A stretch of DNA of 64,000 bases from Cyanobacteria bacterium RI_101 (GTDB lineage: Bacteria > Cyanobacteriota > Cyanobacteriia > Cyanobacteriales > Microcystaceae). Numbering within the stretch: position 1 is the stretch's first letter; each line of letters begins with the position of its first letter. The position numbers and the translations under genes are program-made. Below, piece by piece: positions 48,367-58,272 of this stretch. The notes beneath the pieces are model-generated. The model worked only from the letters and a program-made list of their open reading frames with translations. It was not told the origin of the DNA and searched no databases. The DNA is taken from NCBI GenBank assembly GCA_016471375.1, contig WGLZ01000015.1, forward strand, positions 1 to 64,000. Reading direction: 5' to 3'.

Positions 48367-49284
48367 ATGAAAACTCGATCCTGGAGGCAGAGGCGGAATT
48401 GGCTCTGGCAGGCGCTCGTCCTCGGCGCCGCGCTTCTGCTCCTAGGATTTTTGACCAATAATTTTCTGACCAACGCCCGCCAACTGGGTTTAACCCTCAA
48501 TTTTGATTTTTTCTGGTCGGGGGAGCGGCCCGCCTCTTTTAATATCGGCGATAGCCCCATTCCCTTCCAAGCCAGCGATCCCGTCGCCAAGGCTCTGCTA
48601 GTGGGACTCCTCAATTCTCTACGGGCGACGGGGGTCGGTATTCTTCTCGCCACAGTTTTAGGCGTCCTCGTCGCGCTGGCTCGTTTAACGCCCCATTGGC
48701 TCCTGGCCCAGTTAGCCCGTCTCTATGTGGCGGCGCTGAGAAATACTCCGTTATTATTACAACTCTTTTTTTGGTACTTTAACGTTTTTCTGCAACTGCC
48801 CGCGGGGGATACTCCTCTACGTCTGGGGCGCTGGCTTGTCCTCAGCAATCAGGGTCTGCAACTGGGAGCCATTTTGATCTCCCCTGAATACGCGGCGCTG
48901 GTCGCGGGGTTGACGGTTTATACCTCCGCCTTCATCGCCGAAGTGATCCGGGGCGGATTACAGGCGGTGGACCGGGGGCAGGCGGAAGCGGCCAAAGCTC
49001 TGGGTCTGAAGGACTTCACCCTGTTACGACGGGTGATTTTTCCCCAGGCTCTGCCCATTATTCTGCCCTCCTTAACCAGCGAATATTTAAACCTGGCAAA
49101 AAATTCCAGTCTCGCCATCGCCATTGGTTTTAGCGACCTCTACGCCGTGGCCAGCACCTTGGCCAATCAAATGGGGCGGGCGGTGGAGATGCTTTTGGTG
49201 GTGATGGGGGCTTATGTTTTGATTAACGGTCTGATTGCGGCGCTGATGAATCAAGTTCTGGAGCGGGTTAAGTTCGAGCATTAG
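48367..49284 (+). CDS. Polar amino acid ABC transporter permease (BztB/AapQ/NatG-like)
   Basis: LLNSLRATGVGILLATVLGVLVALARL; EAAKALGLKDFTLLRRVIFPQALPIILPSLTSEYLNLAKNSSLA. Confidence 0.93.
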   Translation: MKTRSWRQRRNWLWQALVLGAALLLLGFLTNNFLTNARQLGLTLNFDFFWSGERPASFNIGDSPIPFQASDPVAKALLVGLLNSLRATGVGILLATVLGVLVALARLTPHWLLAQLARLYVAALRNTPLLLQLFFWYFNVFLQLPAGDTPLRLGRWLVLSNQGLQLGAILISPEYAALVAGLTVYTSAFIAEVIRGGLQAVDRGQAEAAKALGLKDFTLLRRVIFPQALPIILPSLTSEYLNLAKNSSLAIAIGFSDLYAVASTLANQMGRAVEMLLVVMGAYVLINGLIAALMNQVLERVKFEH

Positions 49285-49310
49285 GAAGCTGTTTAACAAA
49301 CCCGGTTTTA

Positions 49311-49350
49311 TCCCCCCTAACCCCCCTTGGAAAGGGGGGATTTAGGGGGA
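49311..49350. repeat. C/G-rich inverted repeat, REP-like
   Basis: TCCCCCCTAACCCCCCTTGGAAAGGGGGGATTTAGGGGGA. Confidence 0.65.
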
Positions 49351-49452
49351 TTCACGGAGGCTGTCTATCTTTGACGGTTTGTCTTTTGACGGGCTGGGGA
49401 CGCTTTTCTAGGATGGAGGTCTGTTTTTAATCTCGCCTTAATTCCGCGCCCT

Positions 49453-49815
49453 ATGACTATTCCCGCTTCTCCAGACCCGGAGACTCTCGCTCCCTTGCCG
49501 ATTTCTCCGGCGCCGAAAAAATGGTACGAAGCTAAAAAAGTGGCGGTCGGCATCGCCCCGGCGGGTTATATTGCCATTGGGATCGCGCCCATGGGGGTTA
49601 TTTCCATTGGCGTGGTGTCCATGGGCTTTATTTCCATTGGCTTGGTATCCATGGGCGCCCTTGCCGCGGGGGTCGTCTCGATGGGAATGTTGACCTTCGG
49701 CGAAGTGAGTATGTCCTGGTTTGGCGGTCATAAAGGCGCCAAACCCCACCCTCCCGCCCAAATGAAGGAAGAGGCGGCGCCGATCCACAAAGCGCCGGAA
49801 CACTCGGGGCATTAA
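49453..49815 (+). CDS. Protein with 10-residue Gly-periodic tandem repeats
   Basis: KVAVGIAPAG/YIAIGIAPMG/VISIGVVSMG/FISIGLVSMG/ALAAGVVSMG/MLTFGEVSMS. Confidence 0.7.
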   Translation: MTIPASPDPETLAPLPISPAPKKWYEAKKVAVGIAPAGYIAIGIAPMGVISIGVVSMGFISIGLVSMGALAAGVVSMGMLTFGEVSMSWFGGHKGAKPHPPAQMKEEAAPIHKAPEHSGH

Positions 49816-49881
49816 ATCGACTCGGAATCATCCCCCTTGGGAAGGGTGAGAGCTGGAAATTAAAACTGTTTAGCGCTGGCG

Positions 49882-50427
49882 ATGACTCCTCCCCAAAACT
49901 GGATTTACCTCAACCAATTCGTCGAATTAAGCTCCCCCTGGACGCGCCTCCTCGGAGAGCGGTGGCGGGATCAAGAGGGTCGAATCTTAGATTATTGGCG
50001 GGTGGAGCGGGCCGATTCGGTGATTATTCTGCCGATTCAGAACGGGGAAATTCTCCTGCCCAAGCCTCAATTTCGACCAGGTCTTAAAACGCAAACCTGG
50101 GATTTTCCGGGGGGACGCGTCCGGGAAGAGGTCAGCGCCAGCGCCGAAGCAATTCTGGCTCGGGAATTGGGGATCGAGTCGTCGGATGTCGCCCAGTTGC
50201 TCCCCCTCAACGCCGAAGGTTGGGCGATCAATAGCTCGTTTTCTAACCAGAAACTCTACGGTTATCTGGCTCGACTGGAAGCAAAGGGTCGGGTTGACCC
50301 CGATTTACTCGGGGAGCGCTGGCCCCTGGCGCCCCTCGATTGGAACCATTGCCTAGGGCGTTTAACCTGTTTGCAATGTCGGGCGGTGTTTTGGGAAGCC
50401 CATCATCAAGGGCTATTGACGGCTTAA
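49882..50427 (+). CDS. NUDIX hydrolase
   Basis: WDFPGGRVREEVSASAEAILARELGIES, a NUDIX-box-like segment. Confidence 0.85.
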   Translation: MTPPQNWIYLNQFVELSSPWTRLLGERWRDQEGRILDYWRVERADSVIILPIQNGEILLPKPQFRPGLKTQTWDFPGGRVREEVSASAEAILARELGIESSDVAQLLPLNAEGWAINSSFSNQKLYGYLARLEAKGRVDPDLLGERWPLAPLDWNHCLGRLTCLQCRAVFWEAHHQGLLTA

Positions 50428-50471
50428 ACCAGTCTCAGCCTCGCGGGGAAGACAAAGCTACATCAAAGGGC

Positions 50472-52478
50472 CTAGGCAAAAAAGAACTGAGCCGTATTGA
50501 ACGGATCGACGCTAGAACCGCCCGGGCCCAATTCCGACGGGGTTAACCCAGTGACGTTACGGAGGGTCATCAGTAGCTCGCCATCGCCAAAACCCGGCGC
50601 CGAGCCATTCCCGAGCCGGAGTTGAGTGTCTTTAGCCCCAGCGACGACGTCGATAAACGCCACCCCGGTAAAAGCCAAACGGTCGATCCCTTTGACAAAG
50701 CCCTGCGCGGTATCTGTCCCGTTCCCGAGGGCGTAGAGAACGATGTCGGGAACCCCGTCGTTGACTCCTAGATCTAGAGTGTCATTGCCTAGCCCCCCAA
50801 CCAATGTGTCCCGACCTAATTTGCCAAGGAGAGTATCATCGCCGGCGCCGCCTTGAAGAACATTGTCGCCGGTATTCCCCGTCAAACGATTGTTTAAGTC
50901 GTTGCCGGCGCCGTCGAGGTCGCTGGAGCCAAAGAAAACGAGGTTCTCCACCTGATTGGGCAAGGTAAAGGAAATATTACTCTTAATGGTATCTAGACCC
51001 TGATTAGGCAGTTCGATGATTTCATCGCCGGGATTATTGACAAAATAGGTGTCGTCTCCGCCTAGACCAATCAAGACATCCGCTTGCTTGCTCCCCCTTA
51101 ACATATCGGCGCCGGAGGTTCCCAAAAACTCTGGTTTAGAGACAGTTAGAGGGGGCGTTTCAACGGCGCCGATGTCCACCCGTAAACCCGCCACCCGATT
51201 AAAGCCTAGGCCCCGTTGGTCTAGGGGCAATTTTTCCGCTGTGTTGCCATCGCCGTCTAAATCAAAAGTATCGTTGGGTAGAAAAGCGTTATTGCCGCCG
51301 TCAATGGCTAGACTGCCAGGCAGAGGAGCGCGGGTTCGAGTGGGGCCGCCATTGTCTTGCAGGGGCCCCAACAGAGGGTTCGCCGCGATAATATCCGTTC
51401 CCGTGCCGATGGTGCCGGTGGTTCCGAGTAAATCCCCGATTAAGTTATTGCCATTTCCCACAAAGGCGCCCGCAAGATTGGATCCCCAAGCGTTGCCGCT
51501 AGCGTTAGTGTTGCCGGCGACGATGGTATTCCGTAGGGTGACGGTTCCGCCCTTGATATCCCGATGGCGTACCCCCGCGGTGCTATTACTGCCGCTCTGC
51601 TGGCTATTTTGAGTAATAGTCGCGTTAATAAACTCATGGGTTCCGGCGTCAATAAAGACCGCGAGGCCGGTGTTGCCGCTAATGGTAGTGTTAACCACGA
51701 GAGAAGAAGCGTTGGAGTCGTTGCTGATGGCGGCGCCTAGCCCCCGATTGTTATTGAGAGTCGAGTTGAGAACGACTAAGTAACTGGTTTCCCCAGGCTT
51801 AACCCCGCCGAAATTATGGATAGCGCCCCCTACGGTTCCGCCGCCAAAACCGACCTCATTTTCGCTCAAGGTGGAGTTGACAATCGTCATGGTTCCCGTG
51901 GTGTTGGAAATCCCCCCGCCATCGGAAAATTTCCCGCCGGTGACATTTCCCTTGATCAGACTCTCGGCAATATAGACTTCGCTAAATTGGGCGAACAAAC
52001 CGCCGCCGTCATTGTCGGCGTAATTATCAATAATTCCAGAGTCGTATACTTCCAAGGTTCCTTGTCTCACTCGCGCGCCTCCGCCCTGGGCGTAGTCCGC
52101 CTTTGGAAGATCCGTGATGTAGCCTCCGGTAATGACGACGCCATCCAGAATCAAGTGGGCGCCTTTGACGTCTAACACTCGGTCTCGCTCCGTTAAGGTC
52201 GCGCCGTTAATCGTCGCCTGACCGCCGCCCAGCGCCTCAATCCGAACGGGTTGACTGCGAGGGAGCAGGTCTAAGTCTCCCCGTTGACCTTTATTCTCGC
52301 GGGTGCCGTTGAAGGTGAGGTTATAGGTCAGTCCCCCTTGAAGCTGGATAGTGTAGGGAGTGTCGGGATTGGCGTTAGCGATCAGAATCGCTTCCCGCAG
52401 GGAGAGACCGTCGGCAAGATTGCCGTTATTTTGATCTAAAGTCGTGGTGACGGCGAGGATAGTGGAAGCAATAGCCAT
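50472..52478 (-). CDS. CSLREA/right-handed beta-helix protein with RTX Ca-binding repeats
   Basis: VTTTLDQNNGNLADGLSLREAILIANANP; NVLQGGAGDDTLLGKLGRDTLVGGLGNDTLDLG. Confidence 0.9.
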   Translation of the reverse strand: MAIASTILAVTTTLDQNNGNLADGLSLREAILIANANPDTPYTIQLQGGLTYNLTFNGTRENKGQRGDLDLLPRSQPVRIEALGGGQATINGATLTERDRVLDVKGAHLILDGVVITGGYITDLPKADYAQGGGARVRQGTLEVYDSGIIDNYADNDGGGLFAQFSEVYIAESLIKGNVTGGKFSDGGGISNTTGTMTIVNSTLSENEVGFGGGTVGGAIHNFGGVKPGETSYLVVLNSTLNNNRGLGAAISNDSNASSLVVNTTISGNTGLAVFIDAGTHEFINATITQNSQQSGSNSTAGVRHRDIKGGTVTLRNTIVAGNTNASGNAWGSNLAGAFVGNGNNLIGDLLGTTGTIGTGTDIIAANPLLGPLQDNGGPTRTRAPLPGSLAIDGGNNAFLPNDTFDLDGDGNTAEKLPLDQRGLGFNRVAGLRVDIGAVETPPLTVSKPEFLGTSGADMLRGSKQADVLIGLGGDDTYFVNNPGDEIIELPNQGLDTIKSNISFTLPNQVENLVFFGSSDLDGAGNDLNNRLTGNTGDNVLQGGAGDDTLLGKLGRDTLVGGLGNDTLDLGVNDGVPDIVLYALGNGTDTAQGFVKGIDRLAFTGVAFIDVVAGAKDTQLRLGNGSAPGFGDGELLMTLRNVTGLTPSELGPGGSSVDPFNTAQFFFA

Positions 52479-52618
52479 AGGTTCTGACAGGGAAAACTCT
52501 GGAGAAGGCGCTGAACAACTTTATCCTAGTCTAGAACCTAACGCGAGACCTCTAGCAAACCTATTTTTAAACGTCCGTAAGAACACAGAGGAAAAGCGCC
52601 GCCTAACCCTAGCACAGC

Positions 52619-53818
52619 TTAAGCGCCCTTAGAGACGGCGGCGATCTCTTCTTCGCTGGAGTCTTCTCGATGAGCTTCGCTACTAGCGCCCAGCGCCGGA
52701 GCAATCGGAACCTCCAACGGCTCTAAACTACGGACGGCGTTCAGCGCCTCCTTGATCATCACCGCCGAAGGCACCGCCACAATCACCCCCAACAGGCCCC
52801 CCACCCGAGCGCCGGTGAGGAGGGAAATCAAGACCCAAAAGGGATTGAGACCGGTCACGCTACCCAACACCCTGGGGGCGATGCCGTTTTCCACAATTTG
52901 TTGAATCACCAGCGCCATCGCTAGGAGTTGCAGGGCTAGGCCAATATCCCGCAGGGCCACTAGAAAAGTGACCAGGGCGATACCGACGGAGCCGCCAAAG
53001 GGAATCAGCGCCATCACTCCCACCGTCAGACCAAAGAGCAAACCAAAGGGCACCTTGAGGACTAAAAAGCCGAGGATTAATCCCAGCGCCATACAGGTGG
53101 CGGACACCAACTGACCCAGAAAATAATTTTGGAAACTGCGGCGCAGGGTTTGGGAAAAGGGCTGTTGAAATCGGTCCGGCAACCAAGTAATGATGCTTTG
53201 CCAGATGTCGTCGGTGTGGAGCAGGAGGTAAAAGGTTAAGATAACGGTTAAGAGAACATCCAGCAAACGCACTACGGTAAAAACCGTTAAATTCAGCGCC
53301 AGATTGAGGGTGCTCCCGGCCAAATTTTGCAGTTCGCTGGCCAAACGGCTATTAATTTGGGTGATGAGACCGTCAAAATTAATGGGCCAGCCCAGGGCGT
53401 CCGCCTGTTGATCCAGCAACATCAACTGGCGCTGTCCCGAATCTAGCCAGTCCGGCAGGCGGGCCACCAATTGTTGGGCCTGAGTAAAGGCTAGAGGCAC
53501 TAAGGTTACGCCCAAGGCGGTGACAATAATCAGCGTAATCAGGAAGACCAGGGCCGCCGAAGCGCTCCGTCCTAGCCCCTGTTTCGCCAGCGCCGCCATG
53601 GGGTAGTTGAGGAGGAACGCCAAGACCGAAGCGATGAGAATAATGACAAAGAGAGATTGGAAATAGCCAAAAATGGCCGAGAGGGCCCGGGCGTTGAGCA
53701 CCATCAACGGCGCCCCCAGGGCGAGAACTAAGAGGCGGGTGACGGGGGACAGGGAAGCCCACCATTTAAAAAGCCAGTTTTGACGGGTCGGCGGCGGCGG
53801 AGCGTGGTTCATAACCAT
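52619..53818 (-). CDS. AI-2E family (PerM/YdiK-like) transporter
   Basis: VIILIASVLAFLLNYPMAAL...FGLTVGVMALIPFGGSVGIALV. Confidence 0.9.
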   Translation of the reverse strand: MVMNHAPPPPTRQNWLFKWWASLSPVTRLLVLALGAPLMVLNARALSAIFGYFQSLFVIILIASVLAFLLNYPMAALAKQGLGRSASAALVFLITLIIVTALGVTLVPLAFTQAQQLVARLPDWLDSGQRQLMLLDQQADALGWPINFDGLITQINSRLASELQNLAGSTLNLALNLTVFTVVRLLDVLLTVILTFYLLLHTDDIWQSIITWLPDRFQQPFSQTLRRSFQNYFLGQLVSATCMALGLILGFLVLKVPFGLLFGLTVGVMALIPFGGSVGIALVTFLVALRDIGLALQLLAMALVIQQIVENGIAPRVLGSVTGLNPFWVLISLLTGARVGGLLGVIVAVPSAVMIKEALNAVRSLEPLEVPIAPALGASSEAHREDSSEEEIAAVSKGA

Positions 53819-53990
53819 TAATCTTTAAGGACAATTGATAGAGGAAAAGAACTAGCGCCGTTGGCGGAAGCCGCCGGTGAAGTTTTTCGGCGGACTGACG
53901 GGTAGGTTAACCAGGCTCTCTCCTGCGCGACTTCCCCAATGAGGCTTATTTTAAGGGATCTCTTGAGTTCTGGGAAAATTGACCGAATGT

Positions 53991-54004
53991 CCCCCCCGGG
54001 GGGG
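53991..54004. repeat. C7G7 perfect palindrome
   Basis: CCCCCCCGGGGGGG. Confidence 0.6.
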
Positions 54005-54118
54005 TCAAGGGTAAAGGTTTATTCGCTATAACTAGAATCAAAACGAATTTGAAGAAAAAAATTGACGCCCCGTCAAACTATTTAAAATCCCTTTATCGCC
54101 AATGTAAGGTTCTTTGTC

Positions 54119-54856
54119 ATGCAAAACCGTTTCCCCCAAAATGAGAGACCGAAGATTATGGAAGAAACAAAACTTTCTCTAGAAGACCTCACCCTTCTTT
54201 ATCGTCAAGTTCCCTTTTTTGAAGATCTCACCCTTAGATGTTTAACCCAGGTGATTTCTCATATCGCCCTCCGGCAACATCCTCCCAATCAGGCGCTTTT
54301 ATTGGAGCACGATTGGGGCGGCTCGGTTTACTTTATCCTCGACGGTTGGGTCAAAATCCGCACCCACAACGGCGACGGTAAGGAAATCACCCTCAACATC
54401 GTGGGCAAGGGAGAAGTGATCGGAGAAATGGCCGCCATTGAGGAAGCGCCGCGCTCCACCGACGCCATTACCCTAACGGAGACTCGGGTCTGTAGCATTC
54501 CGGCGACTGATTTTGTGGCCCTGCTGGAATCGGAGCCGAGGGCGGGCATTCGTCTAGCTCAACTCATCGCCCGGCGCCTGCGGCAGGTTAATCGGCGCCT
54601 GCGCCTACGGGACGCGGAAAGCTCCGTTCGGGTGGCCGATACCCTGTTGTTTTTAGCGGAAGGTCAGGGGCGTTTGGCTCGGGCCGGTATTTATATTCCC
54701 AATCTCTCCCACCGAGAACTGAGTAGCATTAGCGGTTTGGCCCGAGAAACGGTGACTCGGGCGCTGAACCGCCTAGAAAAACGGGGGTTAATCAACCGGG
54801 AGCCTGACCAAATCTTTATCCCGGATTTGGCGGCGCTAGAAGCCGCCATCCCGTAA
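54119..54856 (+). CDS. Crp/Fnr-family transcriptional regulator
   Basis: cNMP fold GEVIGEMAAIEE; HTH LSHRELSSISGLARETVTRALNRLEKRGLI; start could be ATG 54158. Confidence 0.95.
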   Translation: MQNRFPQNERPKIMEETKLSLEDLTLLYRQVPFFEDLTLRCLTQVISHIALRQHPPNQALLLEHDWGGSVYFILDGWVKIRTHNGDGKEITLNIVGKGEVIGEMAAIEEAPRSTDAITLTETRVCSIPATDFVALLESEPRAGIRLAQLIARRLRQVNRRLRLRDAESSVRVADTLLFLAEGQGRLARAGIYIPNLSHRELSSISGLARETVTRALNRLEKRGLINREPDQIFIPDLAALEAAIP

Positions 54857-54895
54857 ACTAAAGAACCGACGCGCCGCCTTTGTTTTTCCCCGCCC

Positions 54896-55621
54896 ATGAC
54901 CTTCGCTCCGCCGGACAGCGCCCCCGAGCCAGACTCCAACTGGGTTGACGACAGCGAGGGAGGAGAGGCTCCCCTCCCCCAACCGCCGGCGCCGCGGATG
55001 GCCCGACCGGAAACCCTAGCCATGGTGGAGTCGGCTTTTTTCGCCAGCGCCGCCAGTTTGATTTGGTTGATCAATTACTACTTTCCCCTGGGGCCCCTCC
55101 TGCGGATTTTTTTTCCCCTGCCCCTGGCCCTAATCTATCTCCGTTGGGGAGCTAGAACGACCTGGAAAGGGGTGATCGCCGCCGGCCTGTTGCTCTCGGT
55201 TTTAATGGGCCCCACCCGCAGTATTGTCTTTGTGATTCCCTTTGGCTTGATCAGTCTCCAGTTGGGCTTTTGCTGGCGGCGACGAGCGCCCTGGGAATTT
55301 TCCATCCTGACGGGCGCCCTCATCGGCGCCTTTGGTTTCTTCTTCCGCTTTTGGCTCTTTTCCATCCTGCTGGGGGAAAATCTCTGGCGCTATGTGATCG
55401 CCCAGGTGACGGGGCTTCTGGATTGGCTCTTTTTGCGCCTCAACATCTTGGCTCAGCCCGATCCGGCCCTGGTGCAGGGCGGCGCCGTCGTCGCGGTTTT
55501 GTTCAATAGTCTCATTTATCTCTTTGCCGTTCATCTGGCGGCGCTGTTGGTTTTTGACCGGATCGGCAACCCGATCCCCCGCCCGCCCCGTTGGCTCAAA
55601 GTCATCCTCGATTACGAATAA
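54896..55621 (+). CDS. DUF2232 membrane protein
   Basis: LVESAFFASAASLIWLINYYFPLGPLLRIFFPLPLALIYLRWGARTTWKGV. Confidence 0.85.
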   Translation: MTFAPPDSAPEPDSNWVDDSEGGEAPLPQPPAPRMARPETLAMVESAFFASAASLIWLINYYFPLGPLLRIFFPLPLALIYLRWGARTTWKGVIAAGLLLSVLMGPTRSIVFVIPFGLISLQLGFCWRRRAPWEFSILTGALIGAFGFFFRFWLFSILLGENLWRYVIAQVTGLLDWLFLRLNILAQPDPALVQGGAVVAVLFNSLIYLFAVHLAALLVFDRIGNPIPRPPRWLKVILDYE

Positions 55622-55693
55622 CCGCGGTATAACCAGCGATCCCCGCCGCGGTAGGATTAAAGAAAAGACCGGGTATTTCCTGAAAAATTGACG

Positions 55694-56023
55694 ATGATTG
55701 CGGTCAATGACGCGACGTTTAGCGATCTGGTTTTAAACGCCCCCTGTCCAGTTCTGGTCTATTTTTGGGCGCCCTGGTGCGGTCTCTGTCGTTTTGTGGG
55801 GCCTTTACTCAGTCAACTTCAGGACAATTGCGGCGGCCGCCTCCAGTTAGTGGCCATTAACGCCGACGCCAATCTCCGACTGGCGAGCGCCTATCAGTTG
55901 ACCAGTTTGCCCACCCTCATCCTCTTCAAAAGCGGTCGGATCCTCCACCGTCTCGATCAGTTCCAGACTCGGGAAGATTTAGAAAAAATTCATCAGCAGA
56001 TTAGTCCCGCCCAGTTTCTTTAA
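55694..56023 (+). CDS. Thioredoxin-family protein
   Basis: VLVYFWAPWCGLCRFVGPLL; ATG 55694 preferred over TTG 55688. Confidence 0.9.
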   Translation: MIAVNDATFSDLVLNAPCPVLVYFWAPWCGLCRFVGPLLSQLQDNCGGRLQLVAINADANLRLASAYQLTSLPTLILFKSGRILHRLDQFQTREDLEKIHQQISPAQFL

Positions 56024-56171
56024 AACTGAGCCGAATAAGATTAAGCTCGGTTTAAGAAAACGTTAAATCGCGATGTCGCCCACAACCCCAGGGCTGGCGA
56101 TTCCCGGACTTAGCCCCTTTCGCCCGCGCCCCCTCCTTAAAATCCCTAAATAGTCAAGGCCGGAAACAGGA

Positions 56172-56199
56172 TTGAATTTTGCGAATAAATTGATATAAT
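56172..56199 (+). promoter_or_regulatory. Sigma70-like promoter upstream of porin gene
   Basis: TTGAAT - 16 nt - TATAAT. Confidence 0.5.
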
Positions 56200-56273
56200 C
56201 TTCTCAGGTCGGCTCTGCCCTTTTAGCACAATATGCTTGATCTGTATATTGCTCGCCACAAAGGTTCCTAGCC

Positions 56274-56291
56274 GTTCTGTCAAAACAGAAC
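56274..56291 (+). promoter_or_regulatory. 5'-UTR hairpin of porin mRNA
   Basis: GTTCTGT-CAAA-ACAGAAC perfect 7-bp stem. Confidence 0.45.
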
Positions 56292-56360
56292 CTATCTCAA
56301 TCGGTCTTCAACAAAAGATCTATTTGGATGTACTATCTTGGTGTGAGGATTGCAAAGTTT

Positions 56361-58166
56361 ATGAGTAAAACGACCTATTTAGCGAAAGCCCTGCCCCTAG
56401 CCCTGGGCGGCGCGCTACTCCCCTTGTCCGGTCTGCTGGCGGCGCCCCAAAACGGCGCTCAACCCGCCGTTAGCTCCCTCGGCGCGGCTCCCGCCCTAGC
56501 CACCCAAAACGACGCGCTGGATATTATGCGTCGGCGCCAACAAATGAAGCGCTTCAACGACCCCGGCGCCGCCACGACCGGCATGTCCCAGGTCACCAGC
56601 GTTTCCGAATTGCGGGACGTCCAGCCCACGGAATGGGCGTTTGAAGCGTTGAAGAGCCTAGTGGAGCGCTACGGCTGTATCGTCGGCTATCCCGACCGGA
56701 CTTTCCGGGGCAACCGGGCCCTCTCCCGCTGGGAGTTCGCCGCCGGTCTCAACGCTTGCATGAACGTCATGGAGCGCCTGATTCAGGAAAACGTGGCGGT
56801 TCTGCGGGAAGACATCGACAAGCTCCGCAAGTTGGCCGAGCAGTTTGAGCAGGAATTAGCGGCCATGGGCGCTCGGGTGGACAACCTCGAAGCCCGCACC
56901 GCCTACCTGGAAGACCATCAGTTTTCCACCACCACCAAGCTGAACGGGATCACCGTCTTCGCTCTAGTGGATCAGTTTGGGGATTCCCAAGCCTACGACT
57001 GGCGCCAAGAAAACCAGTTCCAAAACGGCGCTATCGACGGGCCGCCGGATATCTACGCCATTCCCACCTTCTCTAGCCGGGTTCGTCTCAACTTCGACAC
57101 CAGCTTCACCGGCAAAGACCGTTTGCGGACTCGACTGCAAGCGGGTTCTGTGCCGAACTTAGCCACGGTGACGGGCACCAATATGTCCCGTCTTGCCTTT
57201 GACGGCTCCGATCCCGAAAATAACGTCACCATCAATAAATTGTGGTATCGCTTCCCCATCGGCAACTTCACCGGTTGGGTCGGCGCTTGGGGTCTGGCTT
57301 TGGACGACGTTTTCCAAACCTATAACCCCTACCTCGAAAGCGGCGACACCGGCGCTCTCAGCCGTTTCAGCCGTTACAACCCCTTTGTGAACCGCGGTCC
57401 CGAAGGCGCGGGGGGGGCGCTGACCTACAAGTTCAGCGACCAGTTCTCTTTAACCGCCACCTACTTGGCTCAGGATAACCAAGCCAACACCCCTTCTAGC
57501 GAAAACTTCGGCGCCGGCGGTCGCTTTGAGCGGGGCAACGGCTTCTTCAACGGCAACTACACCACCGGCGCCCAGTTGAACTTCGCCGCCACCAAAGACC
57601 TGAAAATTGGTTTGTCCTACCTGCACAAATACTTCCGGCAAGGGGACGTCAACCTGACGGGGAGCACCGGTAGCCGTATCGCCAGCAACCCCTTCTTCGG
57701 CGCCGCCACCACCATGGACACCTATAACCTCCAGGCCAGTTGGAAAATTTCCGACGTCATCGCCCTGTCCGGTTGGTTCGGCTACGCCTCCGCCACGGGC
57801 CAAGGCTTCAACTCCAGCAGTTCCGGCTTTAGCTCCGTGGCCCGCTCGCCCCAAAACCGGAGCGGCCTCGGCGCCGATCTCTGGACCTGGAACGCGGCGC
57901 TGTCCTTCCTCGACGTCCTTAAGGAAGGGGCGGTGCTGTCCTTCAGCGGCGGTCTCCTGCCCTACGCCCCCTACGTGGCGAGCCTCAACGGCGACTACAT
58001 CAACAACGACCGTAACGCGCCCTACATTGTGGAAGCCCAGTACGCCTTCCCCATCAACAAAAATATCCAAATCACGCCGGGGATTTACGCCATCTTCAAT
58101 CCCGAAGGCAACGAAAACAACCCCAACATTCTGGTGGGCGTGATTCGGACTTCCTTTAAGTTCTAA
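56361..58166 (+). CDS. Cyanobacterial porin, SLH domain plus OprB-type beta barrel
   Basis: SVSELRDVQPTEWAFEALKSLVERYGCIVGYPDRTFRGNRALSRWEFAAGLNACM; C-terminal Phe; ATG 56361. Confidence 0.95.
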   Translation: MSKTTYLAKALPLALGGALLPLSGLLAAPQNGAQPAVSSLGAAPALATQNDALDIMRRRQQMKRFNDPGAATTGMSQVTSVSELRDVQPTEWAFEALKSLVERYGCIVGYPDRTFRGNRALSRWEFAAGLNACMNVMERLIQENVAVLREDIDKLRKLAEQFEQELAAMGARVDNLEARTAYLEDHQFSTTTKLNGITVFALVDQFGDSQAYDWRQENQFQNGAIDGPPDIYAIPTFSSRVRLNFDTSFTGKDRLRTRLQAGSVPNLATVTGTNMSRLAFDGSDPENNVTINKLWYRFPIGNFTGWVGAWGLALDDVFQTYNPYLESGDTGALSRFSRYNPFVNRGPEGAGGALTYKFSDQFSLTATYLAQDNQANTPSSENFGAGGRFERGNGFFNGNYTTGAQLNFAATKDLKIGLSYLHKYFRQGDVNLTGSTGSRIASNPFFGAATTMDTYNLQASWKISDVIALSGWFGYASATGQGFNSSSSGFSSVARSPQNRSGLGADLWTWNAALSFLDVLKEGAVLSFSGGLLPYAPYVASLNGDYINNDRNAPYIVEAQYAFPINKNIQITPGIYAIFNPEGNENNPNILVGVIRTSFKF

Positions 58167-58195
58167 GTTCTCAACCTTCTCCGAACTCTAGACCG

Positions 58196-58226
58196 AACCC
58201 GTCGTCCTCTGTCGGCGGGTTTTTTC
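58196..58226 (+). terminator. Rho-independent terminator after porin gene
   Basis: AACCCG-loop-CGGGTTTTTT. Confidence 0.7.
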
Positions 58227-58272
58227 CTGGCAAGGAACAGGAGATAATAAAGGGTATTGTCTAGCCCTCGCT

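Noticed and set aside
57450-58070. 206-aa antisense ORF in porin gene
   Set aside because: Shadow ORF opposite a clear porin barrel; Gly/Val-rich, no start context
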